A stretch of DNA of 64,000 nucleotides, taken from positions 1,120,001 through 1,184,000 of the forward strand of contig NZ_CP050137.1 in assembly GCF_013344685.1 (NCBI RefSeq). Direction: 5' to 3'. This stretch comes from Sphingomonas sp. CL5.1 (GTDB lineage: Bacteria > Pseudomonadota > Alphaproteobacteria > Sphingomonadales > Sphingomonadaceae). Shown here piece after piece: positions 1 to 6,723 of the stretch. The translations under genes were made by a program, and so were the position numbers. How positions within the stretch are numbered: position 1 is the first letter of the stretch; each line of letters opens with the position of its first letter. The notes under the pieces were generated by a model that did no database searches, was not told where the DNA came from, and was given only the letters and a program-made list of their open reading frames with translations.

Positions 1-579
1 AACCCCTATGTCATCGTCGGGCTGCTGCTGGGGGCGCTGCTCCCCTATCTGTTCGGCGCGTTCGGCATGACGGCGGTGGGCCGCGCGGCCGGCGCGGTCG
101 TCGAGGAGGTGCGCGGCCAGTTCCGCGACAATCCCGGTATCATGGAAGGCACCAGCCGCCCGAACTACGGCCGCACCGTCGATCTCGTCACCCGCGCCGC
201 GATCCGCGAGATGATCGTGCCCTCGCTGCTGCCGGTGCTGTCGCCGATCGTGCTCTATTTCGTCGTCAGCGGCGTGGAGGATCAGGCGGCCGGCTTCGCG
301 GCGCTGGGCGCGATGCTGCTCGGTGTGATCGTCTCCGGCCTGTTCGTCGCGCTGTCGATGACCAGCGGCGGCGGCGCGTGGGACAATGCCAAGAAATATA
401 TCGAGGACGGCCATTACGGCGGCAAGGGATCGGAAGCGCACAAGGCCGCCGTCACCGGCGACACGGTGGGCGATCCCTATAAGGACACCGCCGGCCCGGC
501 GGTGAACCCGATGATCAAGATCACCAACATCGTGGCGCTGCTACTGCTCGCCGCGCTGGCCGGGCACGTCGCGGGCTGA
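1..579 (+). CDS. hppA: Membrane-bound proton-translocating pyrophosphatase, C-terminal part (truncated by window start)
   Basis: Frame 1 is open from the first base and gives 192 residues up to the stop. The protein hydrolyses pyrophosphate and pumps H+ across the inner membrane. Visible are three hydrophobic segments (about residues 1-23, 72-90 and 98-120) and the conserved C-terminal family motif [12 protein letters not shown] followed by [15 protein letters not shown] and a last membrane helix. The N-terminal catalytic part lies outside the window. A strong hairpin terminator follows. Identification is confident; whether it is the K+-dependent or independent subtype cannot be decided from this fragment. 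Confidence 0.95.
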   Translation, partial: NPYVIVGLLLGALLPYLFGAFGMTAVGRAAGAVVEEVRGQFRDNPGIMEGTSRPNYGRTVDLVTRAAIREMIVPSLLPVLSPIVLYFVVSGVEDQAAGFAALGAMLLGVIVSGLFVALSMTSGGGAWDNAKKYIEDGHYGGKGSEAHKAAVTGDTVGDPYKDTAGPAVNPMIKITNIVALLLLAALAGHVAG

Positions 580-601
580 CACGCCGCGTCGATTATACTA
601 T

Positions 602-630
602 CCCGCCCGGATCGGTTCCGGGCGGGCTTT
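602..630 (+). terminator. Rho-independent terminator after hppA
   Basis: A perfect 10-bp stem, CCCGCCCGGA (602-611) paired with TCCGGGCGGG (617-626), has a 5-nt loop and is followed by CTTTT. It lies 22 bases after the hppA stop codon and ends that transcript before infA. Confidence 0.85.
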
Positions 631-704
631 TCTGTCCAATGCTTCCCAAGGCAGCCGCTTTCCGCTAAGGGCGCGCGCGCCCTCCAATCCCGAAAGACAG
701 TTGT

Positions 705-950
705 TTGGCGAAAGAAGAACTCCTCGAAATGCGCGGCCAGGTGGTCGAGCTGCTGCCCAATGCGATGTTCCGTGTCCGTCTTGAGAACGACCACGAGATC
801 CTCGGCCATACCGCCGGCAAGATGCGCAAGAACCGCATCCGCGTGCTGGTCGGGGACGAGGTGCTGGTCGAGCTGACCCCCTATGACCTGACCAAGGGGC
901 GGATCACCTACCGCTTCATGCCCGGCCGCGGCGGCCCCGGCCCGCAATAA
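705..950 (+). CDS. infA: Translation initiation factor IF-1
   Basis: 81 residues. IF-1 binds the 30S ribosomal A site during initiation. The sequence is the near-invariant S1/OB-fold protein: [20 protein letters not shown], then [20 protein letters not shown] and [11 protein letters not shown]. The start is TTG at 705, chosen because it puts AKEE directly after the initiator as in other IF-1 proteins. The C-terminus is about 9 residues longer than the E. coli protein and rich in Gly and Pro (GRGGPGPQ), which is common in alphaproteobacteria. maf follows after 15 bases, probably in the same transcript. Confidence 0.97.
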   Translation: MAKEELLEMRGQVVELLPNAMFRVRLENDHEILGHTAGKMRKNRIRVLVGDEVLVELTPYDLTKGRITYRFMPGRGGPGPQ

Positions 951-965
951 CGCGCGGACGGGCCT

Positions 966-1556
966 GTGCCCTCCGTTCCTCCGGCTCCGGCCCTCGTCCT
1001 CGCCTCCGCCTCGCCTCGGCGGCGCGATCTGCTGGCGCGCATCGGCGTGATCCCGGCGCGCATCGTCGCGCCCGATATCGACGAGACGCCGCGCAAGGGC
1101 GAACGCCCGCGCGATTACGTCCGTCGCGTCGCCGCCGCCAAGGCCAATGCGGTGGAGCGCGCGCCCGGCGAGGTGATCCTGAGCGCCGACACGACGATCG
1201 CGCTCGGTCGCCGCATCCTCGGCAAGCCGGCGGACGAAGCGGAATTGCGCGCCATGCTCGCGCTGCTCTCCGGCCGCCGCCACCATTGCCTGTCCGCCGT
1301 CGCGGTGATCGACGCCGCCGGCCGGTTGCGCGAGCGGCTGTCCGATACGGTCGTGGTGTTCAAGCCGCTCTCGGCGGCTGAGATCGATGCCTATGTCGCG
1401 AGCGGCGAGGGCATGGGCAAGGCGGGCGGCTATGCCATCCAGGGTTGCGCCGAAACCTGGGTGCGGCGGCTCGACGGATCGCATTCGGGCGTGGTCGGCC
1501 TGCCGCTCTACGAGACCGCCGCGTTGCTGCGCGCGGCGGGCATCGACCTTGGCTGA
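966..1556 (+). CDS. maf: Maf family nucleoside triphosphate pyrophosphatase
   Basis: 196 residues with a GTG start at 966. Maf proteins hydrolyse non-canonical or UTP/dTTP nucleotides to monophosphates and are linked to septum control. The N-terminal signature LASASPRRRDLLARIG and the central SADTTIALGRRILGKP (catalytic Asp region) are both present, and the length is normal. The last bases overlap the TTG start of the RNase E/G gene (1549), so translation is probably coupled. The infA-maf-RNase-yacG order is typical of sphingomonads. Which Maf subgroup (YhdE or YceF) applies was not determined. Confidence 0.93.
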   Translation: MPSVPPAPALVLASASPRRRDLLARIGVIPARIVAPDIDETPRKGERPRDYVRRVAAAKANAVERAPGEVILSADTTIALGRRILGKPADEAELRAMLALLSGRRHHCLSAVAVIDAAGRLRERLSDTVVVFKPLSAAEIDAYVASGEGMGKAGGYAIQGCAETWVRRLDGSHSGVVGLPLYETAALLRAAGIDLG

Positions 1557-2466
1557 ATGGCTGTTCGAGGACGGGATCGGCGAGGCGCGCGCCGCGCTGG
1601 TCGCGGAAGGGCGCATCCTTCGCGCGCGAATCGTGCCCGATGGCGCAGGCCCTGCGCTGGGCGCGATATATGCTGCGCAACTGATCGAGCCGGGGGTCGT
1701 GCGGTTGCCGGATGGGAGCCCGGCGACGCTGCTGCGCCCGCCCGCCGGCCTGACGCTCGGCGCGCGGCTGAACGTCGAGGTGGTGCGCGAGGCATTGCCC
1801 GAAACCGGCCGGCGCAAGCCGCCGCGCGTGATCGCCACCGATGCCGCGCCGCGCGCCGCGCCTTCCCTGCGCGATACGCTCGATGGCCCGGTGCGGGTGC
1901 TGCGCGCGCATGAGGCCGACGCGCTGGAGGAAGCGGGCTGGTCCGAGGTGATCGAGGAGGCGCTGACCGGCGATATCGTTTTCCCCGGCGGAGCGTTGCG
2001 CATGACGCCGACTCCGGCGATGACCCTGTTCGACGTTGATGGTGACGGTCCGCTCGATGCGCTCGCCGAACGCGCGGCGGCGGCGGTCGCGGCGGCGATC
2101 GTGCGGCATGACGTCGGCGGCTCGATCGGCGTCGATTTCCCCACCATCCAGGGCAAGGAAGCGCGGCAGCGCGTCGCGGCGGCGCTCGATGCGGAATTGC
2201 CGCAGCCGTTCGAGCGCACCGCGATGAACGGCTTCGGCTTCCTTCAGATCGTCCGCCCGCGCCCACGTGCCTCGCTGCCGGAGCTGCTGCGCGCCGATCC
2301 CGTTGGCGCCGCCGCCCGCGCCGCGTTGCGCCAGATCGAGCGTACGCCTCCCGGCGCGCCCGGCGGGCATCGCCTCGCCCCCGCCGTGCGCGCGCGGATC
2401 GAGGCGCGCGCGGACTGGCTCGCGGAACTGGTGCGGCGCACCGGCCGCACCCCCATATTGCAATGA
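1549..2466 (+). CDS. Ribonuclease E/G family protein (short form)
   Basis: 305 residues from the TTG at 1549 (MAEWLFEDGIGEARAALVAEG). This start overlaps the maf stop and removes an upstream in-frame stretch that is only the maf shadow. The family cuts single-stranded AU-rich RNA. The recognisable part is the central RNase E/G core, with an LFDVDGDG stretch, then DVGGSIGVDFPTIQGKEAR near residues 188-207 and NGFGFLQIVRPR. It is far shorter than RNase G or E and has neither an S1 domain up front nor a visible zinc-link Cys pair, so it may be a monomeric or accessory member. The stop overlaps yacG. Confidence 0.85.
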   Translation: MAEWLFEDGIGEARAALVAEGRILRARIVPDGAGPALGAIYAAQLIEPGVVRLPDGSPATLLRPPAGLTLGARLNVEVVREALPETGRRKPPRVIATDAAPRAAPSLRDTLDGPVRVLRAHEADALEEAGWSEVIEEALTGDIVFPGGALRMTPTPAMTLFDVDGDGPLDALAERAAAAVAAAIVRHDVGGSIGVDFPTIQGKEARQRVAAALDAELPQPFERTAMNGFGFLQIVRPRPRASLPELLRADPVGAAARAALRQIERTPPGAPGGHRLAPAVRARIEARADWLAELVRRTGRTPILQ

Positions 2467-2639
2467 TGACGACGTCCACCTGTCCGATCTGCCGCCGTCC
2501 GTCGGCGCCCGAACACGCGCCCTTTTGCAGCCGTGGCTGCAAGGATCGCGACCTGCTGCAATGGCTGGGCGAAGGATATCGCCTGCCCGGCCCGCCGGTC
2601 GATCCAAACGGGCTGGACAGCGGCAAAGACCCCGACTAG
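2463..2639 (+). CDS. yacG: DNA gyrase inhibitor / zinc-binding protein YacG
   Basis: 58 residues, first ATG at 2463 (a second ATG at 2466 is also possible), overlapping the end of the RNase gene. YacG is a small zinc protein that binds GyrB and inhibits gyrase. The four zinc Cys are visible as CPIC (7, 10) and CSRGC (22, 26), followed by the family signature DLLQWLGEGYRLPG. Length and position at the end of the infA cluster fit. The last 15 residues are acidic and unstructured. Confidence 0.92.
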   Translation: MMTTSTCPICRRPSAPEHAPFCSRGCKDRDLLQWLGEGYRLPGPPVDPNGLDSGKDPD

Positions 2640-2667
2640 AGAGCGCGGCTCCGGCGTCCGTCGGTGT

Positions 2668-2743
2668 GCCCAGGTAGCTCAGTTGGTAGAGCATGCGACT
2701 GAAAATCGCAGTGTCGGTGGTTCGATCCCGCCCCTGGGCACCA
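2668..2743 (+). tRNA. tRNA-Phe (anticodon GAA)
   Basis: 76 nt with encoded CCA. The acceptor stem is GCCCAGG paired with CCTGGGC, with D arm GCTC...GAGC, anticodon stem TGCGA/TCGCA around a CTGAAAA loop (anticodon GAA), and T arm with GGTTCGATCC. The 3' end serves as the attachment site of island 1, and the integrase gene lies just downstream. The tRNA is intact after integration. Confidence 0.97.
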
Positions 2744-2745
2744 TT
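2728..2745 (+). other. attL core: tRNA-Phe 3' end used by island 1
   Basis: The 18-nt sequence CCGCCCCTGGGCACCATT at the tRNA 3' end recurs at 15207-15223 with one G missing. The preceding GAT(c/g) also matches. Use of a tRNA 3' end is typical for P4-type integrases. The boundary is inferred from the sequence match only. Confidence 0.8.
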
Positions 2746-2844
2746 TACCCATTCGCCGACATCCGCTTGCGTCTAGAAATTGGCGGTTTTCTGCGGTATT
2801 TACTCCTTACAGCGTTCGCGAGCGTTCACTTGCGTTTGCGGGCA

Positions 2845-2915
2845 TACCCCCAATTCAGGGGGTAGCTTTGGGGGCATATCGCTGGGGGTATCCTCCAAAT
2901 GGGCATTATACCCCC
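2845..2915. promoter_or_regulatory. Cluster of TGGGGGTAT-type sites (candidate integrase arm sites or operator)
   Basis: Between tRNA-Phe and the integrase start the motif GGGGGTA occurs several times in both orientations. TACCCCC and GGGGGTA form a perfect 7-bp inverted repeat at 2845-2864, GGGGGCATA follows near 2870, GGGGGTATC at 2884, and TATACCCCC near 2906. A related site, TTGGGGGTATCGTTCAAAT, lies near the other end at 15135-15153 and resembles 2882-2900. Arm-type binding sites for the integrase or its directionality factor are the likeliest reading; autoregulation is possible. Confidence 0.45.
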
Positions 2916-2934
2916 AGTGACGCGGGGTATGGGC

Positions 2935-4200
2935 ATGGCCCTTTCCGATATAGCAATTCGCAACGCCAAGCCGGGGATGCACCCGGAAAAGCCCGAACTG
3001 AACGGGAGGCCCTACAAGCTGTTTGACGGCGGCGGTCTTCACCTTGTGATCATGCCTACCGGGGGCAAGCTGTGGCGGCTCAAATACCGCGTGGCGGGTA
3101 AAGAGAAGCTGCTATCGCTTGGGGCCTATCCAGCACTGTCTTTGGCGGCCGCCCGCAAGGCCGCCGGCAAAGCGCGGGAAGCATTGGCTGGAGGTAGCGA
3201 TCCGGCGCTGGAGAAGCGGCGCGCCAAAGCGAAGGCCAAGGCTGGCGCAGGCGACACGTTCGCCGCCATCGCAAAGGAATATATCGCCAAAAAGAAGCGG
3301 GAGGGCGCGGCGGCGGCAACGCTGTTGAAGCTGGAATACCATGTTGCGAACCTGACCGACATTGGAACCATCCCTGTTGGCCAGCTCACCGCGACGGATA
3401 TTCTTGTTCCGTTGCGCAAGGTGGAGCGGCGCGGCAATCTGCACGCAGCCGGGCGGGCGCTGCAATTCACCGGGCAGGTGCTTCGCTATGCCGTCGCCAC
3501 CGCTCGCCTCAGCAGCGATCCCAGCCGGGATTTGCGCGGCGCGCTCGAAGCTCCCAAGGTGAAGCACCGGGCCGCGATAACGGACCCGGTGAAGCTGGGC
3601 GGATTGCTTCGCGCCATCGATGGCTACGAAGGCAAGGGCAGTCTCACCGGCATGGCCATGCAACTCGCCGCCTATCTGGCGCAACGCCCGGGCGAGATAC
3701 GGCAAATGCGGTGGGAGGAATTGGACCTATCCGGGGCTGTCTGGAATATTCCGGCGACTCGGACGAAAATGCGCAAGGTCCATGCGGTGCCGCTATCCGG
3801 GCAGGTGCTTGCCATCCTCACCGCATTGCAGGGCCTCACCGGCGGCGGCGAAGGCTATCGGGGCTATGTGTTCCCCTCTGTGCGCAGCCGCGCCCGGCCA
3901 ATGTCGGAAAACACCCTCAACGCGGCTCTGAGGCGGCTGGGCTATTCCAAGGAGGAAGCGACCACGCACGGCTGGCGCGCCACCGCCAAAACCCTGTTGC
4001 TGGAAAGCGGGAAGTGGAGCCGCGACATAATCGATCGCTGGCAATCGCGCGGCCCCAATGACGCGCTGGGCAGCGCCTATGACCGCACAGAATACTGGGC
4101 GGAACGGGTAGCGATGGCGCAATGGTGGAGCGACTATCTGGATATGCTCCGCAAGGGCGCGGACATTGTGCCGATCAAGACGAGGGGCGCGGGCAAATGA
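2935..4200 (+). CDS. int: P4-type tyrosine recombinase (integrase) of island 1
   Basis: 421 residues from ATG 2935 (MALSDIAIRNAKPG), chosen because this is where the family's DUF4102 N-terminal domain begins; in-frame ATGs at 2899 and 2929 are less likely. It carries out site-specific recombination between tRNA-Phe and the element. The N-terminal arm-binding domain contains LSLGAYPALSLAAARKAA and the catalytic domain has R251 (in QRPGEIRQ), K278 and HGWR (H345, R348); the nucleophile should be Y382 in AYDR. At the usual second-His position (family LAH) the protein reads QSR, with Arg372 instead of His or Trp, which may reduce activity. An integrase fragment follows. Confidence 0.93.
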   Translation: MALSDIAIRNAKPGMHPEKPELNGRPYKLFDGGGLHLVIMPTGGKLWRLKYRVAGKEKLLSLGAYPALSLAAARKAAGKAREALAGGSDPALEKRRAKAKAKAGAGDTFAAIAKEYIAKKKREGAAAATLLKLEYHVANLTDIGTIPVGQLTATDILVPLRKVERRGNLHAAGRALQFTGQVLRYAVATARLSSDPSRDLRGALEAPKVKHRAAITDPVKLGGLLRAIDGYEGKGSLTGMAMQLAAYLAQRPGEIRQMRWEELDLSGAVWNIPATRTKMRKVHAVPLSGQVLAILTALQGLTGGGEGYRGYVFPSVRSRARPMSENTLNAALRRLGYSKEEATTHGWRATAKTLLLESGKWSRDIIDRWQSRGPNDALGSAYDRTEYWAERVAMAQWWSDYLDMLRKGADIVPIKTRGAGK

Positions 4201-4221
4201 GCGGATTGGACCTCTCCCCAT

Positions 4222-4527
4222 ATGAGCAAGCCCTTGAAAACCAAATCGCCCGATGCGCCGATCTTTGCCGGCCCGCGTGGCGGGCCGTTGTCCGGGATGG
4301 CGATGGCTATGCTGCTGCGCCGTATAGATCGTCTTGATATCACCGTGCACGGCTTCCGATCCGCATTCCGCGATTGGGCCGCCGAGATAACGACATTCCC
4401 ACATGAGGTCTGCGAGATGGCGTTGGCCCACGTCATCGCCAACAGGGCTGAGGCCGCTTACAGGCGAGGTGACCTGATCACCAAGCGCCGCGAACTCATG
4501 GATGCATGGGCCGCTTACTTCGCCTAG
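4222..4527 (+). pseudogene. C-terminal fragment of a second P4-type integrase
   Basis: About 101 residues that match only the catalytic C-terminus of a tyrosine recombinase: an IFAGPRGGPLS stretch, HGFRSAFRDWAAE (HxxR), MALAHVIANRAEAAYRRGD (second His and Tyr nucleophile) and RRELMDAWAAYFA. The N-terminal and middle parts and the first Arg are absent. It lies 21 bases after the complete integrase. It is a remnant of an earlier or recombined integrase and is not expected to be active alone. An ATG at 4222 and an intact frame mean a small protein could still be made. Confidence 0.8.
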
Positions 4528-4592
4528 GACGAATCTCTAAAATAACCCCCGCGCACCTTTTCGCCATGATCCGTTCCGGGTAGCCGTCTGGC

Positions 4593-5369
4593 ATGAGTGA
4601 ATATGAAAACCGCTGGCTACCCGCTGGTACAGTGCTGAGCATCGTGTCCACCCACTTTGCCGCAAGCCTTAATCTTAATCGGGATGCAGCATCCTCGCGG
4701 GCTAGAGAAGAGATACTCGAATTACTAGTCGCTGGGACATTACTCGCCAGCCCTAAGGGCTTCCTGCTGCCATTTGCTGACCAGAACACCGAAATAGAGC
4801 GATGGTTTTGGTTTCACCGCTCAGAATCCGACGGTAGGAAAACCGAAGATTATCCCGAGAGCCGTCTTGGACAAAATGTGGTGACTATACCGAGTGATTT
4901 TTGGTTGCCGTTCCGAGATTACTGTGGTGGTGCTTACGCAGATTGGAATTTAGGCAATTTTCATATCACGAAGTTTGTCGATACCAATGGAGGAGAGTTG
5001 TCTGGCAGCGCTAGAAATGTGCTTTTTGACTCGATTGATCTTCCAGCCGCTTGGGTCATGTCGTCAAAGACAACGGTGCAAGCGACGGAAACAGCATCAT
5101 CCGAATCCTCCAAGAAACGTGGAGGAGGTCGTCACAGGACATGGGATTGGGATGGAGCTCTTTTGCATCTCGCAGCTGTAGCGCATCTAAACCCAGATGG
5201 CCTTCTTCGTAACAATGGAAATGAGCCCAACCAATCCGACATCGGAAAAATCTTAGGAGACTGGTTTTTTGCGCAACACGACAATTCTCCCCATGACAGC
5301 CAACTTCGCGCCTATGGTCAGAAATTTCAGGAGGCCGTAGACAAAATAAAAGCAGAAAAATCAAAATGA
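4593..5369 (+). CDS. Hypothetical protein
   Basis: 258 residues from ATG 4593. I do not recognise a family. The base composition is visibly AT-richer than the backbone, which suggests transfer. The chain has many aromatic residues in the first half (WFWFHR, DFWLPFRDYCGGAYADWNLG), a Ser/Thr/Lys-rich linker near residues 165-178, then a predicted helical C-terminus with the stretch LGDWFFAQHDNSPHDSQLRAYG. No signal peptide or membrane segment is seen. It lies alone between the integrase remnant and the AlpA-like regulator, so it could be element cargo or a regulator. Confidence 0.6.
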   Translation: MSEYENRWLPAGTVLSIVSTHFAASLNLNRDAASSRAREEILELLVAGTLLASPKGFLLPFADQNTEIERWFWFHRSESDGRKTEDYPESRLGQNVVTIPSDFWLPFRDYCGGAYADWNLGNFHITKFVDTNGGELSGSARNVLFDSIDLPAAWVMSSKTTVQATETASSESSKKRGGGRHRTWDWDGALLHLAAVAHLNPDGLLRNNGNEPNQSDIGKILGDWFFAQHDNSPHDSQLRAYGQKFQEAVDKIKAEKSK

Positions 5370-5397
5370 TGACCGATTAGGCTTTTTGCTACGTCGA

Positions 5398-5427
5398 ATT
5401 TTCCGCAATTTTCGGCAATTCTCCGCA
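5398..5427 (+). repeat. Three tandem 10-bp repeats upstream of the AlpA-like gene
   Basis: ATTTTCCGCA, ATTTTCGGCA and ATTCTCCGCA follow each other without spacing (5398-5407, 5408-5417, 5418-5427). The 10-bp period places each copy on the same DNA face. They lie 58 bases before the AlpA-like start codon. They could be binding sites for that regulator, or iterons for element replication given the primase genes downstream. Confidence 0.75.
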
Positions 5428-5484
5428 GTCAGTCCTGTAGCGATCATCGAGAATGCACGTCGTTCAACAGCGAACGAACGGAGC

Positions 5485-5667
5485 ATGATAATGAACGCTT
5501 TTCCACCCATCGCCTATAGCGTGCGCGATGCCTGCCGCGTGTCTTCCATCGGGCGCACCCGGCTCTATTCGCTCATCAAAGCTAAGAAGCTGGATGCCTG
5601 CAAGGTCGGCAAGCGCACGCTGATTCCGGCGGCGAGCTTGCAGCGCCTTATCGATGAGGGCTGCTGA
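5485..5667 (+). CDS. AlpA/excisionase-like helix-turn-helix DNA-binding protein
   Basis: 60 residues from ATG 5485, which has an AACGGAG ribosome site; a second ATG is at 5491. The fold is a MerR/excisionase-type winged HTH: an AYSVRDACRVSSIGRTRLYS helix pair, LIKAKKLDACKVGKRTLIP wing and SLQRLIDEG helix. Such proteins in P4-like satellites activate the integrase or act as excision factor. It lies directly upstream of the primase genes and behind a three-copy tandem repeat that is a plausible target. Confidence 0.85.
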   Translation: MIMNAFPPIAYSVRDACRVSSIGRTRLYSLIKAKKLDACKVGKRTLIPAASLQRLIDEGC

Positions 5668-5668
5668 T

Positions 5669-5869
5669 ATGAGTATGCCTTCACCCTGCGCGCGCAATCA
5701 CGCACAAGAGGGCGCGCATCAATCCCTCCCAAATTCCCCCGCAAACCGCCCCGTGAACGCGATGACGCGGTCGCCCCGTTCGATCATCAATGCGCGAAAT
5801 CAGGCGGGAAAATTGACGTCCCTTGGTGGGGTGAGTGCCTTCCTCCCTGCAATGGGAGGCGGAGCGTGA
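5669..5869 (+). CDS. Small hypothetical protein, coupled to the primase gene
   Basis: 66 codons from ATG 5669, one base after the AlpA-like stop codon, ending in a GTGA overlap with the primase start at 5866. The product has no recognisable domain and is Ser/Asn/Pro-rich with a glycine-rich end. The close junctions at both ends support translation, but the residue composition is not convincing. It may be only a spacer that carries the ribosome into the primase gene. Confidence 0.4.
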   Translation: MSMPSPCARNHAQEGAHQSLPNSPANRPVNAMTRSPRSIINARNQAGKLTSLGGVSAFLPAMGGGA

Positions 5870-6723
5870 CCGACCATAACTTTCTCACGGCAGACACCCT
5901 TATACGGGCCGGGGTGATGGTGTTTCCCTGTCAGGAGGGAGGCGCGTCCGCCAAAGCGCCATACACGCGACGGGGGTTCAAGGACGCCACAACCGACCAG
6001 CTTACGGCGGACCTCTGGTCCCTGAAATATCCGGGAGCCATATGGGGGCTGCCGTGCGCACGGAATGGCGTGTTGGTGCTGGATGCCGATCGCCATGGAA
6101 AAGGTGATGGTGTCAGCAACATAATGACTCTTTTTGAACGTCACCAATTCGATTGGTACACGGTGCCGGTCGTCGCGACCCCGAACGGCGGCTACCACTT
6201 CTACTTTAGCCGCCCTGTCGCGATGGGGCAGACCAGAGCGACTCTCTGCGAAGCCGTGGACGTTCGGGACAACGCCTTTGTGATCGGTCCCGACTGCCGG
6301 ATGCTCAACGGACGCAGATACTCGCTGGTCGAAGGAACCTTGCACCAGTTTGCGGAGGCCATCGCTACTCATAGCCTGCCTGAGCCGCCCGCATGGATGA
6401 TGCCGATGCTCGTTCATCCGCCCGCGCCGAAATGGGCTGGCACCCCACAGCCCGTTGCCGTTGATGACGAGGCCCTTAGAAATCAGGTCAAAGGTCTCAT
6501 CCTCGCCGTTCTGCGCGCCGAAGACGGCAACCGCAACAAACTGCTTTTCTGGGCCGCCTGCCGGTTAGCCGAGATGGTGCGGGGCGACCTGCTCGATCTC
6601 GAAGTCGCGAAAATGCTGCTCGACGAGGCAGGGGCGCGGATCGGTCTCGATCCACAGGAAACACGCCGAACTACCATCAGCGGTCTTCGCACGATATTGG
6701 GGGGCGACCGCAATGCCCGCTAA
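5866..6723 (+). CDS. Bifunctional DNA primase/polymerase (AEP superfamily, prim-pol)
   Basis: 285 residues with a GTG start at 5866. The protein is expected to prime and extend DNA during replication of the element. The prim-pol core is visible in order: PYTRRGFKDAT near residue 32, the metal-binding VLDADRHG (D73, D75), TPNGGYHFYF (H111) and VDVRDNAFVIGP (D132-D135 region). The C-terminal 90 residues are helical and may be a primase-C-like or linker domain. The helicase function is probably supplied by the next gene or the host. It overlaps the DUF3987 gene by 11 bases. Confidence 0.88.
   Translation: MTDHNFLTADTLIRAGVMVFPCQEGGASAKAPYTRRGFKDATTDQLTADLWSLKYPGAIWGLPCARNGVLVLDADRHGKGDGVSNIMTLFERHQFDWYTVPVVATPNGGYHFYFSRPVAMGQTRATLCEAVDVRDNAFVIGPDCRMLNGRRYSLVEGTLHQFAEAIATHSLPEPPAWMMPMLVHPPAPKWAGTPQPVAVDDEALRNQVKGLILAVLRAEDGNRNKLLFWAACRLAEMVRGDLLDLEVAKMLLDEAGARIGLDPQETRRTTISGLRTILGGDRNAR

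Noticed and set aside
477..2219. 580-codon minus-strand frame over maf and the RNase gene
   Set aside because: High-GC antisense shadow, Ser/Arg/Ala-rich, overlapping four well-supported plus-strand genes.
4197..4337. Short frame starting in an ATGA overlap with the integrase stop
   Set aside because: It lies in a different frame over the integrase fragment, whose translation is clearly the evolved one.
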